Below are positions 35,444-43,847 of a DNA stretch of 64,000 nt, one piece after another (within the stretch, counting starts at the first letter, position 1; the number at the start of each line of letters is the position of its first letter). The translations under genes and the position numbers were made by a program. This DNA is from Rhodocyclaceae bacterium (lineage in GTDB: Bacteria > Pseudomonadota > Gammaproteobacteria > Burkholderiales > Rhodocyclaceae). The stretch lies in contig JALNXH010000014.1 in assembly GCA_023230455.1 (NCBI GenBank), forward strand, positions 32,649-96,648, given 5' to 3'. The notes below the pieces were generated by a model. The model was given only the letters and a program-made list of their open reading frames with translations, had not been told where the DNA came from and ran no database searches.

Positions 35444-36502
35444 ATGAATCGGATGCATTCGCCCAGCTTCACCCTCGTTGCGCCCGGCCGCGAACTCGCG
35501 GCCGCGCTGCAACACAAGATCGACACCAAGACCAAGCCGCTCGGCGCCCTCGGCCGGCTCGAACACCTCGCCCTGCAACTCGGGCTGATCCAGAATTCGC
35601 TGACGCCGCAATTGCACAAGCCGCATGTGCTGGTCTGCGCCGGCGACCATGGCGCGGCCCGGGCCGGCATTTCCGCCTTTCCGCAGGACGTGACCTGGCA
35701 GATGGTGGAGAACTTCCTTGCCGGCGGCGCGGCGATCAACGTCCTCGCCCGTCAGGCCGGGCTCGCGCTGGTGGTCGCCGATGCCGGCGTGGCACACGAT
35801 TTCGGCGTGCGGCCGAATCTGCTGGACACCAAGGTCGCGTCGGGCACCAGCAACTATCTTGAAGGCGCGGCGATGAGCGCCGAACAGTGCGCGCAGGCGA
35901 TGCAGCACGGTGTCGACGTGGTGGCCGGTCTTGCCGCGCAGGGTTGCAATGTGCTCGGCTTTGGCGAAATGGGCATCGGCAACACGGCCTCGGCTTCGCT
36001 GCTGACCCACTGCCTGACCGGCCTGCCGCTGGCCGATGTGGTCGGTCGCGGCACCGGCCTCGACGATGCCGGCGTGACGCGCAAGCGCGCGATGTTGCAA
36101 AAGGCTCTGGATATCTGGACCGAACGCCGCAGCGATCCCTTGGCGGTGTTGGCGCGTTTCGGTGGATTCGAGATTGCGATGTTGGCCGGCGCCATGCTTG
36201 CTGCTGCCGAACGCCGCATGACCCTGCTGATCGACGGTTTCATCGTCACCAGCGCATTGCTGGTGGCGGCGAAGATTGCGCCGGCGATCCTCGATTACTG
36301 CGTGTTCGCCCACTGTTCGGAAGAGAGCGGCCACCGCCTGCAATTGCAGCACCTGCAGGCCACGCCGCTGCTCAACCTCGGCCTACGGCTGGGCGAGGGC
36401 ACTGGCGCCGCGCTGGCCTATCCGCTGCTGGCGGCGGCCTGTGCCTTCCTCAACGAAATGGCGAGCTTCGATTCGGCCGGGGTGAGCGAGAAATCCGCAT
36501 GA
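35444..36502 (+). CDS. cobT: nicotinate-nucleotide:dimethylbenzimidazole phosphoribosyltransferase CobT
   Basis: Makes alpha-ribazole phosphate, the lower-ligand nucleotide of B12. The 352-aa product has VLVCAGDHGAARAGISAFPQ, GFGEMGIGNTASASLL and the C-terminal LGEGTGAALAYPLL with the catalytic Glu. The start may be ATG 35444 or 35453; GCGGAG lies upstream of the first. It is the first gene after the cobalamin riboswitch and overlaps cobS by four bases. Confidence 0.95.
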   Translation: MNRMHSPSFTLVAPGRELAAALQHKIDTKTKPLGALGRLEHLALQLGLIQNSLTPQLHKPHVLVCAGDHGAARAGISAFPQDVTWQMVENFLAGGAAINVLARQAGLALVVADAGVAHDFGVRPNLLDTKVASGTSNYLEGAAMSAEQCAQAMQHGVDVVAGLAAQGCNVLGFGEMGIGNTASASLLTHCLTGLPLADVVGRGTGLDDAGVTRKRAMLQKALDIWTERRSDPLAVLARFGGFEIAMLAGAMLAAAERRMTLLIDGFIVTSALLVAAKIAPAILDYCVFAHCSEESGHRLQLQHLQATPLLNLGLRLGEGTGAALAYPLLAAACAFLNEMASFDSAGVSEKSA

Positions 36503-37272
36503 GCAATCCGCTGCGCGATTTCCTGGCGGCACAGGGCTTTTTTACCCGCCTGCCGGTGCCGCAGTGGGTCGGCGGCAGCACAGAGTCGCTGCCGCGGGTG
36601 GCGTATTATTGGCCGCTGCTCGGCATCGTGGTCGGCCTGATCGGCGCCGCGGTCACCGAGTTGGCGGCATGGGTGCTGCCGCTCAGTCTGGCGGTGTTGC
36701 TGGGTATGGCGGCGACGCTGCTCGCCACCGGCGCGCTGCACGAGGACGGCCTCGCCGACAGCGCCGACGGTTTCGGCGGCGGTTGGGACAAGGCGCGCGT
36801 GCTGGCGATCATGAAGGATTCGCGCATCGGCAGCTACGGCGCGATCGCCCTGGGTTTGGTGCTGCTGGCGAAGTTCAATGCGCTGCTCGAAATCGACGCC
36901 GCGTTCGAGCCGCCGTCGCTGGCTATCGCGCTGGTGGCCGGACATGCCGCGTCGCGGCTGGCGGCACTGTGGCCGATGCGGCTGCTCGATTACGCGCGCG
37001 AGGAGGGCGACGAAGCGGCCCGTTCGCGCTCGGTGGCCAGCCGCCCGAACGGATTGGGACTGGTGTTTCCGCTGTTTTGCGGTCTGGTGCCATGCCTGCT
37101 GCTGCCAGCCGGCGACGCGCTCGCCGGCGTCCTCGCGGCAGTGCTGACGGCGTTGGCGGCGAGCGCCTATTTCCGCCGCCGCATCGGCGGCTATACCGGC
37201 GATTGCCTGGGCGCGACGCAGCAGTTGTGCGAAGTCGCGTTTTATCTGGGTTTGCTGTGCAGCTCTATCTGA
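36499..37272 (+). CDS. cobS: adenosylcobinamide-GDP ribazoletransferase CobS
   Basis: Membrane enzyme that joins adenosylcobinamide-GDP and alpha-ribazole to complete cobalamin. The 257-aa product starts MSNPLRDFLAAQGFFTRLPVP and carries HEDGLADSADGFGGGWDK, the acidic metal-binding block, with about five to six membrane segments. The ATG at 36499 overlaps the cobT stop, and its own 3' end overlaps the cobC start by 16 bases. Confidence 0.94.
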   Translation: MSNPLRDFLAAQGFFTRLPVPQWVGGSTESLPRVAYYWPLLGIVVGLIGAAVTELAAWVLPLSLAVLLGMAATLLATGALHEDGLADSADGFGGGWDKARVLAIMKDSRIGSYGAIALGLVLLAKFNALLEIDAAFEPPSLAIALVAGHAASRLAALWPMRLLDYAREEGDEAARSRSVASRPNGLGLVFPLFCGLVPCLLLPAGDALAGVLAAVLTALAASAYFRRRIGGYTGDCLGATQQLCEVAFYLGLLCSSI

Positions 37273-37796
37273 TCCGCCATCCGCGGCCTGCCGTCGCAGA
37301 AGGCATCTGCTATGGCCGTACCGACCTGGCGCTGGCCGAAGCGGCCGCGGAGTGCGCGGCGCGGTTGCGGTCTTTGCTGCCGGCGGAGATCGCTGTCTAT
37401 TCGAGTCCCCTGCGCCGCTGCCGGGAATTGGCCGAGCATTTGCATCCGGCGCCGCAATTCGACGAGCGGCTGATGGAAATGCATTTCGGCGCATGGGAGA
37501 TGCGTCCCTGGAATGCCATCGGCCGTGCCGCCCTGGATGATTGGATGGCCGACCCCCTCGGTTTCGTGCCGCCGGGCGGCGAATCGGCGGCGATGCTGCG
37601 CGACCGGGTCGCCGCTTTCATCGCCGAGCGGCAGCGGGAAGGCTGCGCCGCCCTGGCGCTGGTGACGCATGCCGGCGTGATGAAGGTGGTTGCCGGAGCC
37701 CTGCGCGGGCGTCCGACGGCGGAATGGTTTGCGATGAGCTTCGACTACGGGACGCTGACCACGGTCAGGTTGTCGCATCGAGCCAGACGTAGGTGA
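37257..37796 (+). CDS. cobC: alpha-ribazole phosphatase (histidine phosphatase family)
   Basis: Removes phosphate from alpha-ribazole phosphate or adenosylcobalamin phosphate in the last B12 steps. The 179-aa product begins with a GTG at 37257 and LYLIRHPRPAVAEGICYGRTDLAL; the usual RHG triad is RHP here, as in several CobC proteins, with the catalytic His kept. Further motifs are SSPLRRCRELAEHL, EMHFGAWEMRPW and a late THAGVMK with the second His. Its 3' end overlaps a minus-strand membrane protein gene by 32 bases. Confidence 0.9.
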   Translation: MQLYLIRHPRPAVAEGICYGRTDLALAEAAAECAARLRSLLPAEIAVYSSPLRRCRELAEHLHPAPQFDERLMEMHFGAWEMRPWNAIGRAALDDWMADPLGFVPPGGESAAMLRDRVAAFIAERQREGCAALALVTHAGVMKVVAGALRGRPTAEWFAMSFDYGTLTTVRLSHRARRR

Positions 37797-38082
37797 AGTA
37801 GATGCCGGCGAAAATCAGCGCGAACACCATCAGGTCGCCGAAGGTGTTCTGCCGTTTGCCGACGACCAGTTTGCCGTTCAGGCAGGCCCAGCCGAGCGCC
37901 AATGCGGCGATGCCGAGCGGGATGGCGGTGGCCGGGTGGGCCGTGCCGGCGTCGATCGCGCGTCCCGTCAGCCGGGTCACCCAGCCGTCGGTCTTGAACA
38001 TGTGGAACGCCAGGCCGCCGATGCCGATCAGCATCATGACCATGGCAAAAAAGCTCCAGGCGTCTTCCAGCAGCTTGCGCAT
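37765..38082 (-). CDS. small membrane protein, function unknown
   Basis: A 105-aa product with three likely membrane segments (about residues 8-27, 50-68 and 82-102). A stretch ending in LVVGKRQNTFGDLMVF lies between the last two. No family is recognised. The start at 38082 gives MRKLLEDAWSFF. It is convergent with cobC, and the two genes overlap tail to tail by 32 bases. The hydrophobic periodicity supports a real protein. Confidence 0.68.
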   Translation of the reverse strand: MRKLLEDAWSFFAMVMMLIGIGGLAFHMFKTDGWVTRLTGRAIDAGTAHPATAIPLGIAALALGWACLNGKLVVGKRQNTFGDLMVFALIFAGIYFTYVWLDATT

Positions 38083-38166
38083 AGACCGGCCTCCTCCGCG
38101 AATGCGGCCAATATGCCGCGCTTCCCGGCGCCTGGCAAGTCATGCGTGCATGGCACAATGCGCGCC

Positions 38167-39246
38167 ATGACTGAAACCGCCGTTCCCTTCGACCAGTTGC
38201 GCCGCGCGCTGGTGGTCAAGCTGCGCCACCACGGCGACGTGCTGCTGACTTCGCCGCTATTCGCCGCGCTGAAGGCCGCTGCGCCGGGCTGCGAGATCGA
38301 TGCGCTGGTGTATGCCGATACGGCGCCGCTGCTGGAAGCGCATCCGGCCATCGCGCAGATCCATCGCATCGATCGCGACTGGAAAAGGCAGGGCGTTGCG
38401 GCCCAGGCCATCGCCGAATGGCGTCTGCTGGGCGATTTGCGCGCGCGTAACTACGATCTGCTGATCCACCTCACCGAGCATCGCCGTGGCGCCTGGCTGG
38501 CGCGCCTGCTGCGGCCGCGTTGGAGCGTTGCGCCGGCACGGCCGGAGCGCGGCGGTCTGTGGCGCAATGCATTCACCCATTCCTTCGCACCGCCGCGCGG
38601 CAGGCCGCGCCATACCGTAGAGCGCAACCTGGACGCCTTGCGGGTGCTGGGCCTGCATCCGGCGCCGGAGCAGCGCCGGCTGGTGCTGGTGCCCGGTGCG
38701 GCGGCTGCCGCGAAGGTCGATGCGCTGCTCGCTGGGCACAGTCTGCCGGCCGGCGGCTTCATCCACCTGCATCCGGGGTCGCGCTGGTTGTTCAAGTGCT
38801 GGCCGGCGGAGAAAATGGCGGGGTTGGTCGAACTGCTCAATGCCGAGGGTTACCGCCTGGTGCTTACCGCCGCGCCCGATGCGCGCGAGCGCGAGATGAT
38901 CGCGGCGATCCGCGCCCGCAGCGCCGCACCGCTTGTCGACCTGTCGGGCCAGCTGTCGCTGCGCGAGCTGGCGGCGCTGACTGCGCGGGCAAAACTCTTT
39001 ATCGGCGTCGATTCGGCGCCGATGCACATCGCCGCGGCGATGGGTACGCCCACGGTGGCGCTGTTCGGCCCCTCCGGCGAACAGGAGTGGGGCCCTTGGC
39101 AGGTGGCGCAGCGGGTGATGGTCAGCGGCCACAGCTGCCGCCCCTGCGGCCGCGACGGCTGTGCCGGCAGCAAGGTCAGCGACTGCCTGACGACCCTGCC
39201 GGTGCAACGTGTTTTCGCCGCCTGCCAGGAGTTGCTGGGCGCGTGA
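38167..39246 (+). CDS. waaQ: LPS heptosyltransferase III-like (WaaQ-type) GT9
   Basis: A 359-aa cytoplasmic-face GT9 enzyme of the ADP-heptose:LPS group. N-terminal block RALVVKLRHHGDVLLTSPLF, the central GGFIHLHPGSRWLFKCWPAEKMA and the donor-binding IGVDSAPMHIAAAMGTPTVALFGPSG are characteristic. The WLFKCW motif favours the heptosyltransferase III branch. The start is ATG 38167. It opens the LPS cluster and is followed by a palindromic repeat and a WaaG-like gene. Confidence 0.82.
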   Translation: MTETAVPFDQLRRALVVKLRHHGDVLLTSPLFAALKAAAPGCEIDALVYADTAPLLEAHPAIAQIHRIDRDWKRQGVAAQAIAEWRLLGDLRARNYDLLIHLTEHRRGAWLARLLRPRWSVAPARPERGGLWRNAFTHSFAPPRGRPRHTVERNLDALRVLGLHPAPEQRRLVLVPGAAAAAKVDALLAGHSLPAGGFIHLHPGSRWLFKCWPAEKMAGLVELLNAEGYRLVLTAAPDAREREMIAAIRARSAAPLVDLSGQLSLRELAALTARAKLFIGVDSAPMHIAAAMGTPTVALFGPSGEQEWGPWQVAQRVMVSGHSCRPCGRDGCAGSKVSDCLTTLPVQRVFAACQELLGA

Positions 39247-39261
39247 ACCTGGATAAAGCAA

Positions 39262-39376
39262 TTAACCACGGGGGACATGGGGAGCACGGGGAAAGACAAG
39301 CCTCGATGCGGAATGCCGCGGACACCCGGCAGGCGAGATGCAGCGAACCGTTCTCCCCGTGCTCCCCGTGGTTCAA
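39262..39376. repeat. palindromic repeat before waaG (AACCACGGGGG type)
   Basis: The left arm begins TTAACCACGGGGGACATGGG (from 39262). The right arm, about 39351-39373, reads as the reverse complement AACCACGGGGAGCACGGGGA. The left arm contains one extra ACATGGGG-like unit, so the arms pair with a gap. A middle of about 55 bases separates them. The arm sequence is shared with the elements before murG and msbA. It ends about 28 bases before the waaG ATG. Confidence 0.82.
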
Positions 39377-39403
39377 ACGATTTTCCAGCTTGAACCTCAC
39401 CCC

Positions 39404-40540
39404 ATGAAACTTGCACTGGTCAGACAAAAATACACGCCCTTCGGCGGCGCCGAGCGCTTTGTCGAACGGGCGCTGACGGCGCTGCGCGGTCGTGGGGTGG
39501 ATGTCACGGTGATCACCCGCAAGTGGTCTGGCGGTGGCGATGCCGGCGGCCCGGTTGTGCGGTTGTGCGACCCATTTCACATAGGCCGCCTGTGGCGCGA
39601 TGCGAGCTTCGCCGGCGCCGTGCAGAGAATCGTCGCCCGCGGGGAATTCGACCTGGTGCAGAGCCACGAGCGAATTCCCGGCTGCCATATCTATCGCGCC
39701 GGCGACGGTGTACACGCCACCTGGCTCGACCGGCGTGCCGCGGTGCAGTCGCCGTGGCAGCGGCTGGCCACCCGCCTGCACCCGTGGCACCGCTACACGT
39801 TGCGCGCCGAGGCGGCAATGTTCCGCGATCCGGCGTTGCGCGCGGTGATCTGCAATTCGCGGATGGTGCGCGACGATATCGCGCACCGCTTCGGCGTGGC
39901 GCCGGAAAAGCTGCACGTGATCCACAACGGCGTCGATCTGCAACGCTTTCATCCCGGCTTGCGCGCCGAGCATCGCACGGCGCTGCGCACAGCGCAGGGC
40001 ATTCCCGCGGAGGCGCCGCTGTTGCTGTTCGTCGGCTCCGGTTTCGAGCGCAAGGGGCTGCGGCCGCTGCTACAGGCCGTGGCGAGACTGCCCGGGGTCT
40101 GGCTGGCGGTAGTCGGCAAGGACAAGCGTCGCGCCGAAATGGAAAAACTCGCCGCGATGCTGGGCATCGGCGACCGTTGCCGCCTGGCCGGCCCGCAGCC
40201 CGACGTGCGTCCCTGGTACGGCGCGGCCGATGCGATGGCGCTGCCGACGCTCTACGACCCTTTCCCCAACGCCGTGCTGGAAGCCCTCGCCTGCGGTTTG
40301 CCGACGCTGACCAGCCACGGCAGCGGCGCCGCCGAACTGATCGACGACAACAGCGGTGCGGTGGTCGATGCGCTCGACGTGGCTTCGATGGCTGCCGCGC
40401 TGCAACGCCTGCTCGACGGCGATCGCGCGGCAGGCGCGCTGGCCGCACGGCAGGCGGCGGAGCGCTGCGCGCTGGACGATATGACAGACCGCCTGCTCGA
40501 TCTGTATGCCGGGCTGGGCGTCTTCCCGCGCCCGGTATAA
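39404..40540 (+). CDS. waaG: WaaG-like LPS core glucosyltransferase (GT4)
   Basis: A 378-aa GT4 enzyme resembling RfaG/WaaG, which adds glucose to heptose II of the inner core. It shows MKLALVRQKYTPFGGAERFVE, IHNGVDLQRFHPG, LLFVGSGFERKGLRPLL and the EX7E-like ALPTLYDPFPNAVLEALACG. The ATG at 39404 is chosen; an in-frame ATG at 39338 would read through the palindromic repeat. The acceptor sugar is inferred from similarity and context. Confidence 0.78.
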   Translation: MKLALVRQKYTPFGGAERFVERALTALRGRGVDVTVITRKWSGGGDAGGPVVRLCDPFHIGRLWRDASFAGAVQRIVARGEFDLVQSHERIPGCHIYRAGDGVHATWLDRRAAVQSPWQRLATRLHPWHRYTLRAEAAMFRDPALRAVICNSRMVRDDIAHRFGVAPEKLHVIHNGVDLQRFHPGLRAEHRTALRTAQGIPAEAPLLLFVGSGFERKGLRPLLQAVARLPGVWLAVVGKDKRRAEMEKLAAMLGIGDRCRLAGPQPDVRPWYGAADAMALPTLYDPFPNAVLEALACGLPTLTSHGSGAAELIDDNSGAVVDALDVASMAAALQRLLDGDRAAGALAARQAAERCALDDMTDRLLDLYAGLGVFPRPV

Positions 40541-40541
40541 T
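40536..40541 (+). promoter_or_regulatory. possible -10 box before the sugar dehydrogenase gene
   Basis: A perfect TATAAT overlapping the waaG stop codon, followed by CCGCGC, 62 bases before the next ATG. The -35 region (around 40513-40518) is poor. It fits the recurring TAWAATCSGC pattern. Confidence 0.4.
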
Positions 40542-40603
40542 CCGCGCTTCTTTAGTTGCAGCGGCGACCAAAGCGGACGGAACCCCGGTTCGCCAACGAC
40601 CCA

Positions 40604-41923
40604 ATGACCCAAGTTCCTATTGTTCACGATCTGGCTCCCGCTTCGGTGATCGCTGTGATCGGTCTCGGCTACGTCGGCCTGCCGCTCGCCGTCGAATTCG
40701 GCAAGCATTTCCGTACCATCGGTTTCGATCTCTCTGCGGCCAAGGTCGATGCCTATCGCCGCCATGTCGACCCGACCGGTGAACTTTCTGCCGCAGAACT
40801 GAGGGCGGCGCGTCTGCTGGAGCCGACCGACGATCCGGCACGGTTGGCGGAAGCCGATTTCATCGTCGTCGCCGTGCCGACGCCGGTGAACCAGGCGCAT
40901 CAGCCGGATTTCGGTCCGCTGATCGGTGCGTCGGAATTCGCCGGCCGGTACATGAAGCGCGGCGCGGTGGTGGTCTACGAGTCGACGGTCTATCCCGGTG
41001 CCACCGAGGAAGTCTGCATCCCGGTGCTGGAGCGCGAATCGGGGATGAAGTGGCGCAGCGATTTCCACGTCGGCTATTCGCCCGAGCGCATCAATCCGGG
41101 CGACAAGGAACACACGCTGACGCGCATCCTCAAGGTGGTCTCCGGCGATTCGCCGCAGACGCTGGAGCGCGTCGCCGCACTCTACGAATCCATCGTTACC
41201 GCCGGTGTGCATCGGGCATCGAGTATCGCCGTGGCCGAGGCGGCGAAGGTCATCGAGAATACCCAGCGCGATCTCAACATCGCACTGATGAACGAACTGG
41301 CGATCATCTTCGACCGGCTCGGCATCGATACCGGCGAAGTGCTGCAAGCCGCCGGCACCAAGTGGAATTTCCTCAAGTTCAAGCCCGGCCTGGTCGGTGG
41401 CCACTGCATCGGCGTCGATCCCTACTATCTGACGCACAAGGCCGACATGGTCGGTTACCACCCGCAGGTAATCCTTGCCGGACGCCGCATCAACGACGGC
41501 ATGGCGGCCTACGTCGCGCAACAGACGATCAAGCAGATGATCCTCCGCGGCGCGGGCATCCGCGGCGCGAAGATCGTCGTGCTCGGCCTGACCTTCAAGG
41601 AGGATTGCAGCGATCTGCGCAACTCCAAGGTCGCCGATCTGGTCGCCGAGTTGCAGAGCTACGGCGCCGAGGTGAGCGTGCATGATCCCCTTGCCGACGC
41701 CGCCGAAGCCCGCCACGAATACGGTATCGAGCTGACGCCCTGGGCCGCGCTGCCGGAGGCCGCCGATGCGCTGGTGCTGGCGGTGGCGCACGCGGATTAC
41801 CTGTCGCGCCCGGTGGAGGAACTGCTGGCGCGGGTCAAGCGCGACGGCGTGGTCAGCGACATCAAGGGTGTGTTGCCGCCGGCCGCTGTCGCCGCGCGCG
41901 GCTGCGCGCTGTGGCGACTTTAA
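40604..41923 (+). CDS. tviB: UDP-N-acetylhexosamine 6-dehydrogenase (TviB/WbpO type)
   Basis: A 439-aa nucleotide-sugar dehydrogenase that oxidises a UDP-HexNAc to its uronic acid with NAD+. It has the N-terminal Rossmann loop VIGLGYVGLPLAVEFG, the catalytic block GLVGGHCIGVDPYYLTHKA with the active Cys, and the C-terminal GLTFKEDCSDLRNSKV. HFRTIGFDL and the long C-terminal part fit the Vi-antigen/WbpO branch. The ATG at 40604 is set by the family N terminus. The product would supply an acidic sugar for the LPS core, O-antigen or capsule. Confidence 0.88.
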   Translation: MTQVPIVHDLAPASVIAVIGLGYVGLPLAVEFGKHFRTIGFDLSAAKVDAYRRHVDPTGELSAAELRAARLLEPTDDPARLAEADFIVVAVPTPVNQAHQPDFGPLIGASEFAGRYMKRGAVVVYESTVYPGATEEVCIPVLERESGMKWRSDFHVGYSPERINPGDKEHTLTRILKVVSGDSPQTLERVAALYESIVTAGVHRASSIAVAEAAKVIENTQRDLNIALMNELAIIFDRLGIDTGEVLQAAGTKWNFLKFKPGLVGGHCIGVDPYYLTHKADMVGYHPQVILAGRRINDGMAAYVAQQTIKQMILRGAGIRGAKIVVLGLTFKEDCSDLRNSKVADLVAELQSYGAEVSVHDPLADAAEARHEYGIELTPWAALPEAADALVLAVAHADYLSRPVEELLARVKRDGVVSDIKGVLPPAAVAARGCALWRL

Positions 41924-41950
41924 GATTCGGTTCGATGCGGCCTAAAGCGG

Positions 41951-42076
41951 TTAACCACGGGGGACACGGGGAAGGCTTAGCGGATTGCCTCGTTGTTCAA
42001 CGCCTGTCGAATGAAAAGGATAAAGGCACCCGCCTGTTCTTATGTGGCGATTTCCCCGTGCTCCCCGTGGTTCAAA
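41951..42076. repeat. palindromic repeat before msbA (AACCACGGGGG type)
   Basis: The left arm TTAACCACGGGGGACACGGG begins at 41951. The right arm, about 42049-42073, is the reverse complement form AACCACGGGGAGCACGGGGA. The middle is about 75 bases and less GC-rich than the arms. The arms match those before murG and waaG. The element ends about 14 bases before the msbA ATG. Confidence 0.84.
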
Positions 42077-42089
42077 TAAGATTTCCGAG

Positions 42090-43847
42090 ATGATCGAATA
42101 CACCAGCCGTCAGCTCTATCTGCGCCTGCTGGGCTACGTGAAGCCCTACTGGCGGATGTTTGTCTTCGCGCTGTTGATGATGGCGCTCTCGGCGGCCACC
42201 GAGCCGTTGTTCCCGGCGTTGATGAAGCCGCTGCTCGACGGCCGCTTCGGCGGCGAGTCGGCGCTGAGCGGCTGGCAGATGGGGCTGGCGATCGTCGGCA
42301 TCTTCCTGTTTCGCGGCTTCCTCGGCTTCGTTGCCGACTATGCGCTGTCATGGGTATCCAACAAGGTGGTGCTCGATCTGCGCAATGCGATGTTCGCCAC
42401 GTTGGTCAGGCTGCCGGTGCGCTTTGTGGACAACCAATCGTCCGGTGCCCTGATCTCCCGCGTCGCCTACGACGTTACCGGCGTCACCGGTGCGGCGGTC
42501 GGCGTATTGACTACGCTGGTCAAGGATTCGCTGGCGGTGATCGGCCTGCTCTCCTGGTTGCTTTGGCTCGACTGGCAGCTGACGCTGATCGCGCTCGCCA
42601 TGATCCCGCTGATCGCGCTCGCCGTGCGCGGCTTCAGCGGTCGCCTGCGCGAGTCGAGCCGAGCCGTGCAAAAGGCGATGGGCCAGATCATGTGGGTGTT
42701 GCAGGAGACCATCGAGGCGCACAAGGTGGTGAAGATCTTCGGCGGGCAGGACTACGAGAAGGCGCGCTTCAACCGCGCCAGCAACGAGCAGCGTTCCTAC
42801 GCGATGCGTCAGACGATCGCTGCCGCCGCGTTGGGACCGATCGTTCAATCCTTCGCCGCGGTCGCGCTGGCGGTCATCATCGCCGTCGCGTTGCGCGATT
42901 CGGCCGGCCGTGGTGCCACGGTCGGCAGTTTCGTTTCCTTCATCACCGCGACGCTGATGCTGCTGGCGCCGCTGAAGCGGCTGACGGATATCAACGCGCC
43001 GCTGCAACGCGGGCTGGCGGCGGCAGAGAGCGTGTTCTCGCTGATCGACCAGCCGCTCGAAGAAGACGCGGGCACCATCGATCTCGGCCGTGCCCGCGGC
43101 GAAGTGGCTTTCGATCACCTTGGCTTCTCCTATCCCGAGGCGCAGCGTCGTGCCCTCGACGACATCCACCTGACCATCCGGCCCGGCGAGACGGTGGCGC
43201 TGGTCGGCGCGTCGGGTAGCGGCAAGACCACCCTGGCCAATCTGCTGCCGCGCTTCCATCATGCGGATATGGGCCGTATCCTGGTCGATGGGTACGACAT
43301 CGAACACCTGACGCTGAAGAGTCTGCGCGCCAATATCGCGCTGGTGAGCCAGGACGTGGTGCTGTTCAACGACACGGTGGCCGCCAACATCGCCTACGGC
43401 ATACTTGCCAGCGTCAGCCGCGACGACGTGCTGGCGGCGGCGCGGACGGCGCATGCCACCGAATTCATCGAAGCCATGCCCGAGGGTTTCGATACCCTGA
43501 TCGGCGAGAACGGCGTCAAGCTCTCAGGCGGCCAGCGTCAGCGTCTCGCCATCGCCCGCGCGGTGTTGAAGAATGCACCGATCCTGATCCTCGACGAAGC
43601 TACCTCGGCATTGGATACCGAGTCCGAGCGCCATGTCCAGGCGGCCCTTGAGGAGCTGATGAAAAACCGCACGACGCTGATCGTCGCCCACCGCCTGTCC
43701 ACCATCGAGCATGCGGACCGCATTGTTGTGCTGGAGCACGGGCGCATCGTCGAGATCGGCAACCACGCCGAACTGCTGGCGAGGGAAGGCGCCTATGCCA
43801 ACTTTTACCGCATGCAGCGTTCGGCGGAAGCGGAGCAAAACACGTGA
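42090..43847 (+). CDS. msbA: lipid A export ABC transporter MsbA
   Basis: Homodimeric half-transporter that flips lipid A-core across the inner membrane. The 585-aa product has six membrane segments in the first 310 residues and an ABC domain with Walker A GASGSGKTTL, signature LSGGQRQRLAIARA, Walker B ILILDEATSALD and the H-loop AHRLST. The ATG at 42090 is preferred; an in-frame ATG at 42042 would translate the right arm of the palindromic repeat. The stop overlaps the next gene by four bases. Confidence 0.92.
   Translation: MIEYTSRQLYLRLLGYVKPYWRMFVFALLMMALSAATEPLFPALMKPLLDGRFGGESALSGWQMGLAIVGIFLFRGFLGFVADYALSWVSNKVVLDLRNAMFATLVRLPVRFVDNQSSGALISRVAYDVTGVTGAAVGVLTTLVKDSLAVIGLLSWLLWLDWQLTLIALAMIPLIALAVRGFSGRLRESSRAVQKAMGQIMWVLQETIEAHKVVKIFGGQDYEKARFNRASNEQRSYAMRQTIAAAALGPIVQSFAAVALAVIIAVALRDSAGRGATVGSFVSFITATLMLLAPLKRLTDINAPLQRGLAAAESVFSLIDQPLEEDAGTIDLGRARGEVAFDHLGFSYPEAQRRALDDIHLTIRPGETVALVGASGSGKTTLANLLPRFHHADMGRILVDGYDIEHLTLKSLRANIALVSQDVVLFNDTVAANIAYGILASVSRDDVLAAARTAHATEFIEAMPEGFDTLIGENGVKLSGGQRQRLAIARAVLKNAPILILDEATSALDTESERHVQAALEELMKNRTTLIVAHRLSTIEHADRIVVLEHGRIVEIGNHAELLAREGAYANFYRMQRSAEAEQNT

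Noticed and set aside
33812..36352. Minus-strand open frame of 846 codons across selO and cobT
   Set aside because: It runs antisense to cobT and out of frame with selO, crosses the riboswitch, and its text is Arg/Pro-rich with no motif.
39338..39403. Upstream start giving waaG an extra 22 residues
   Set aside because: The extension also translates repeat sequence (VLPVLPVV) and has no place in the GT4 fold, which starts at MKLALVRQKY.
42042..42089. Upstream start giving msbA an extra 16 residues
   Set aside because: The extra codons come from the right arm of the palindromic repeat and read FPRAPRGS-like text unrelated to MsbA; the ATG at 42090 matches the family start.
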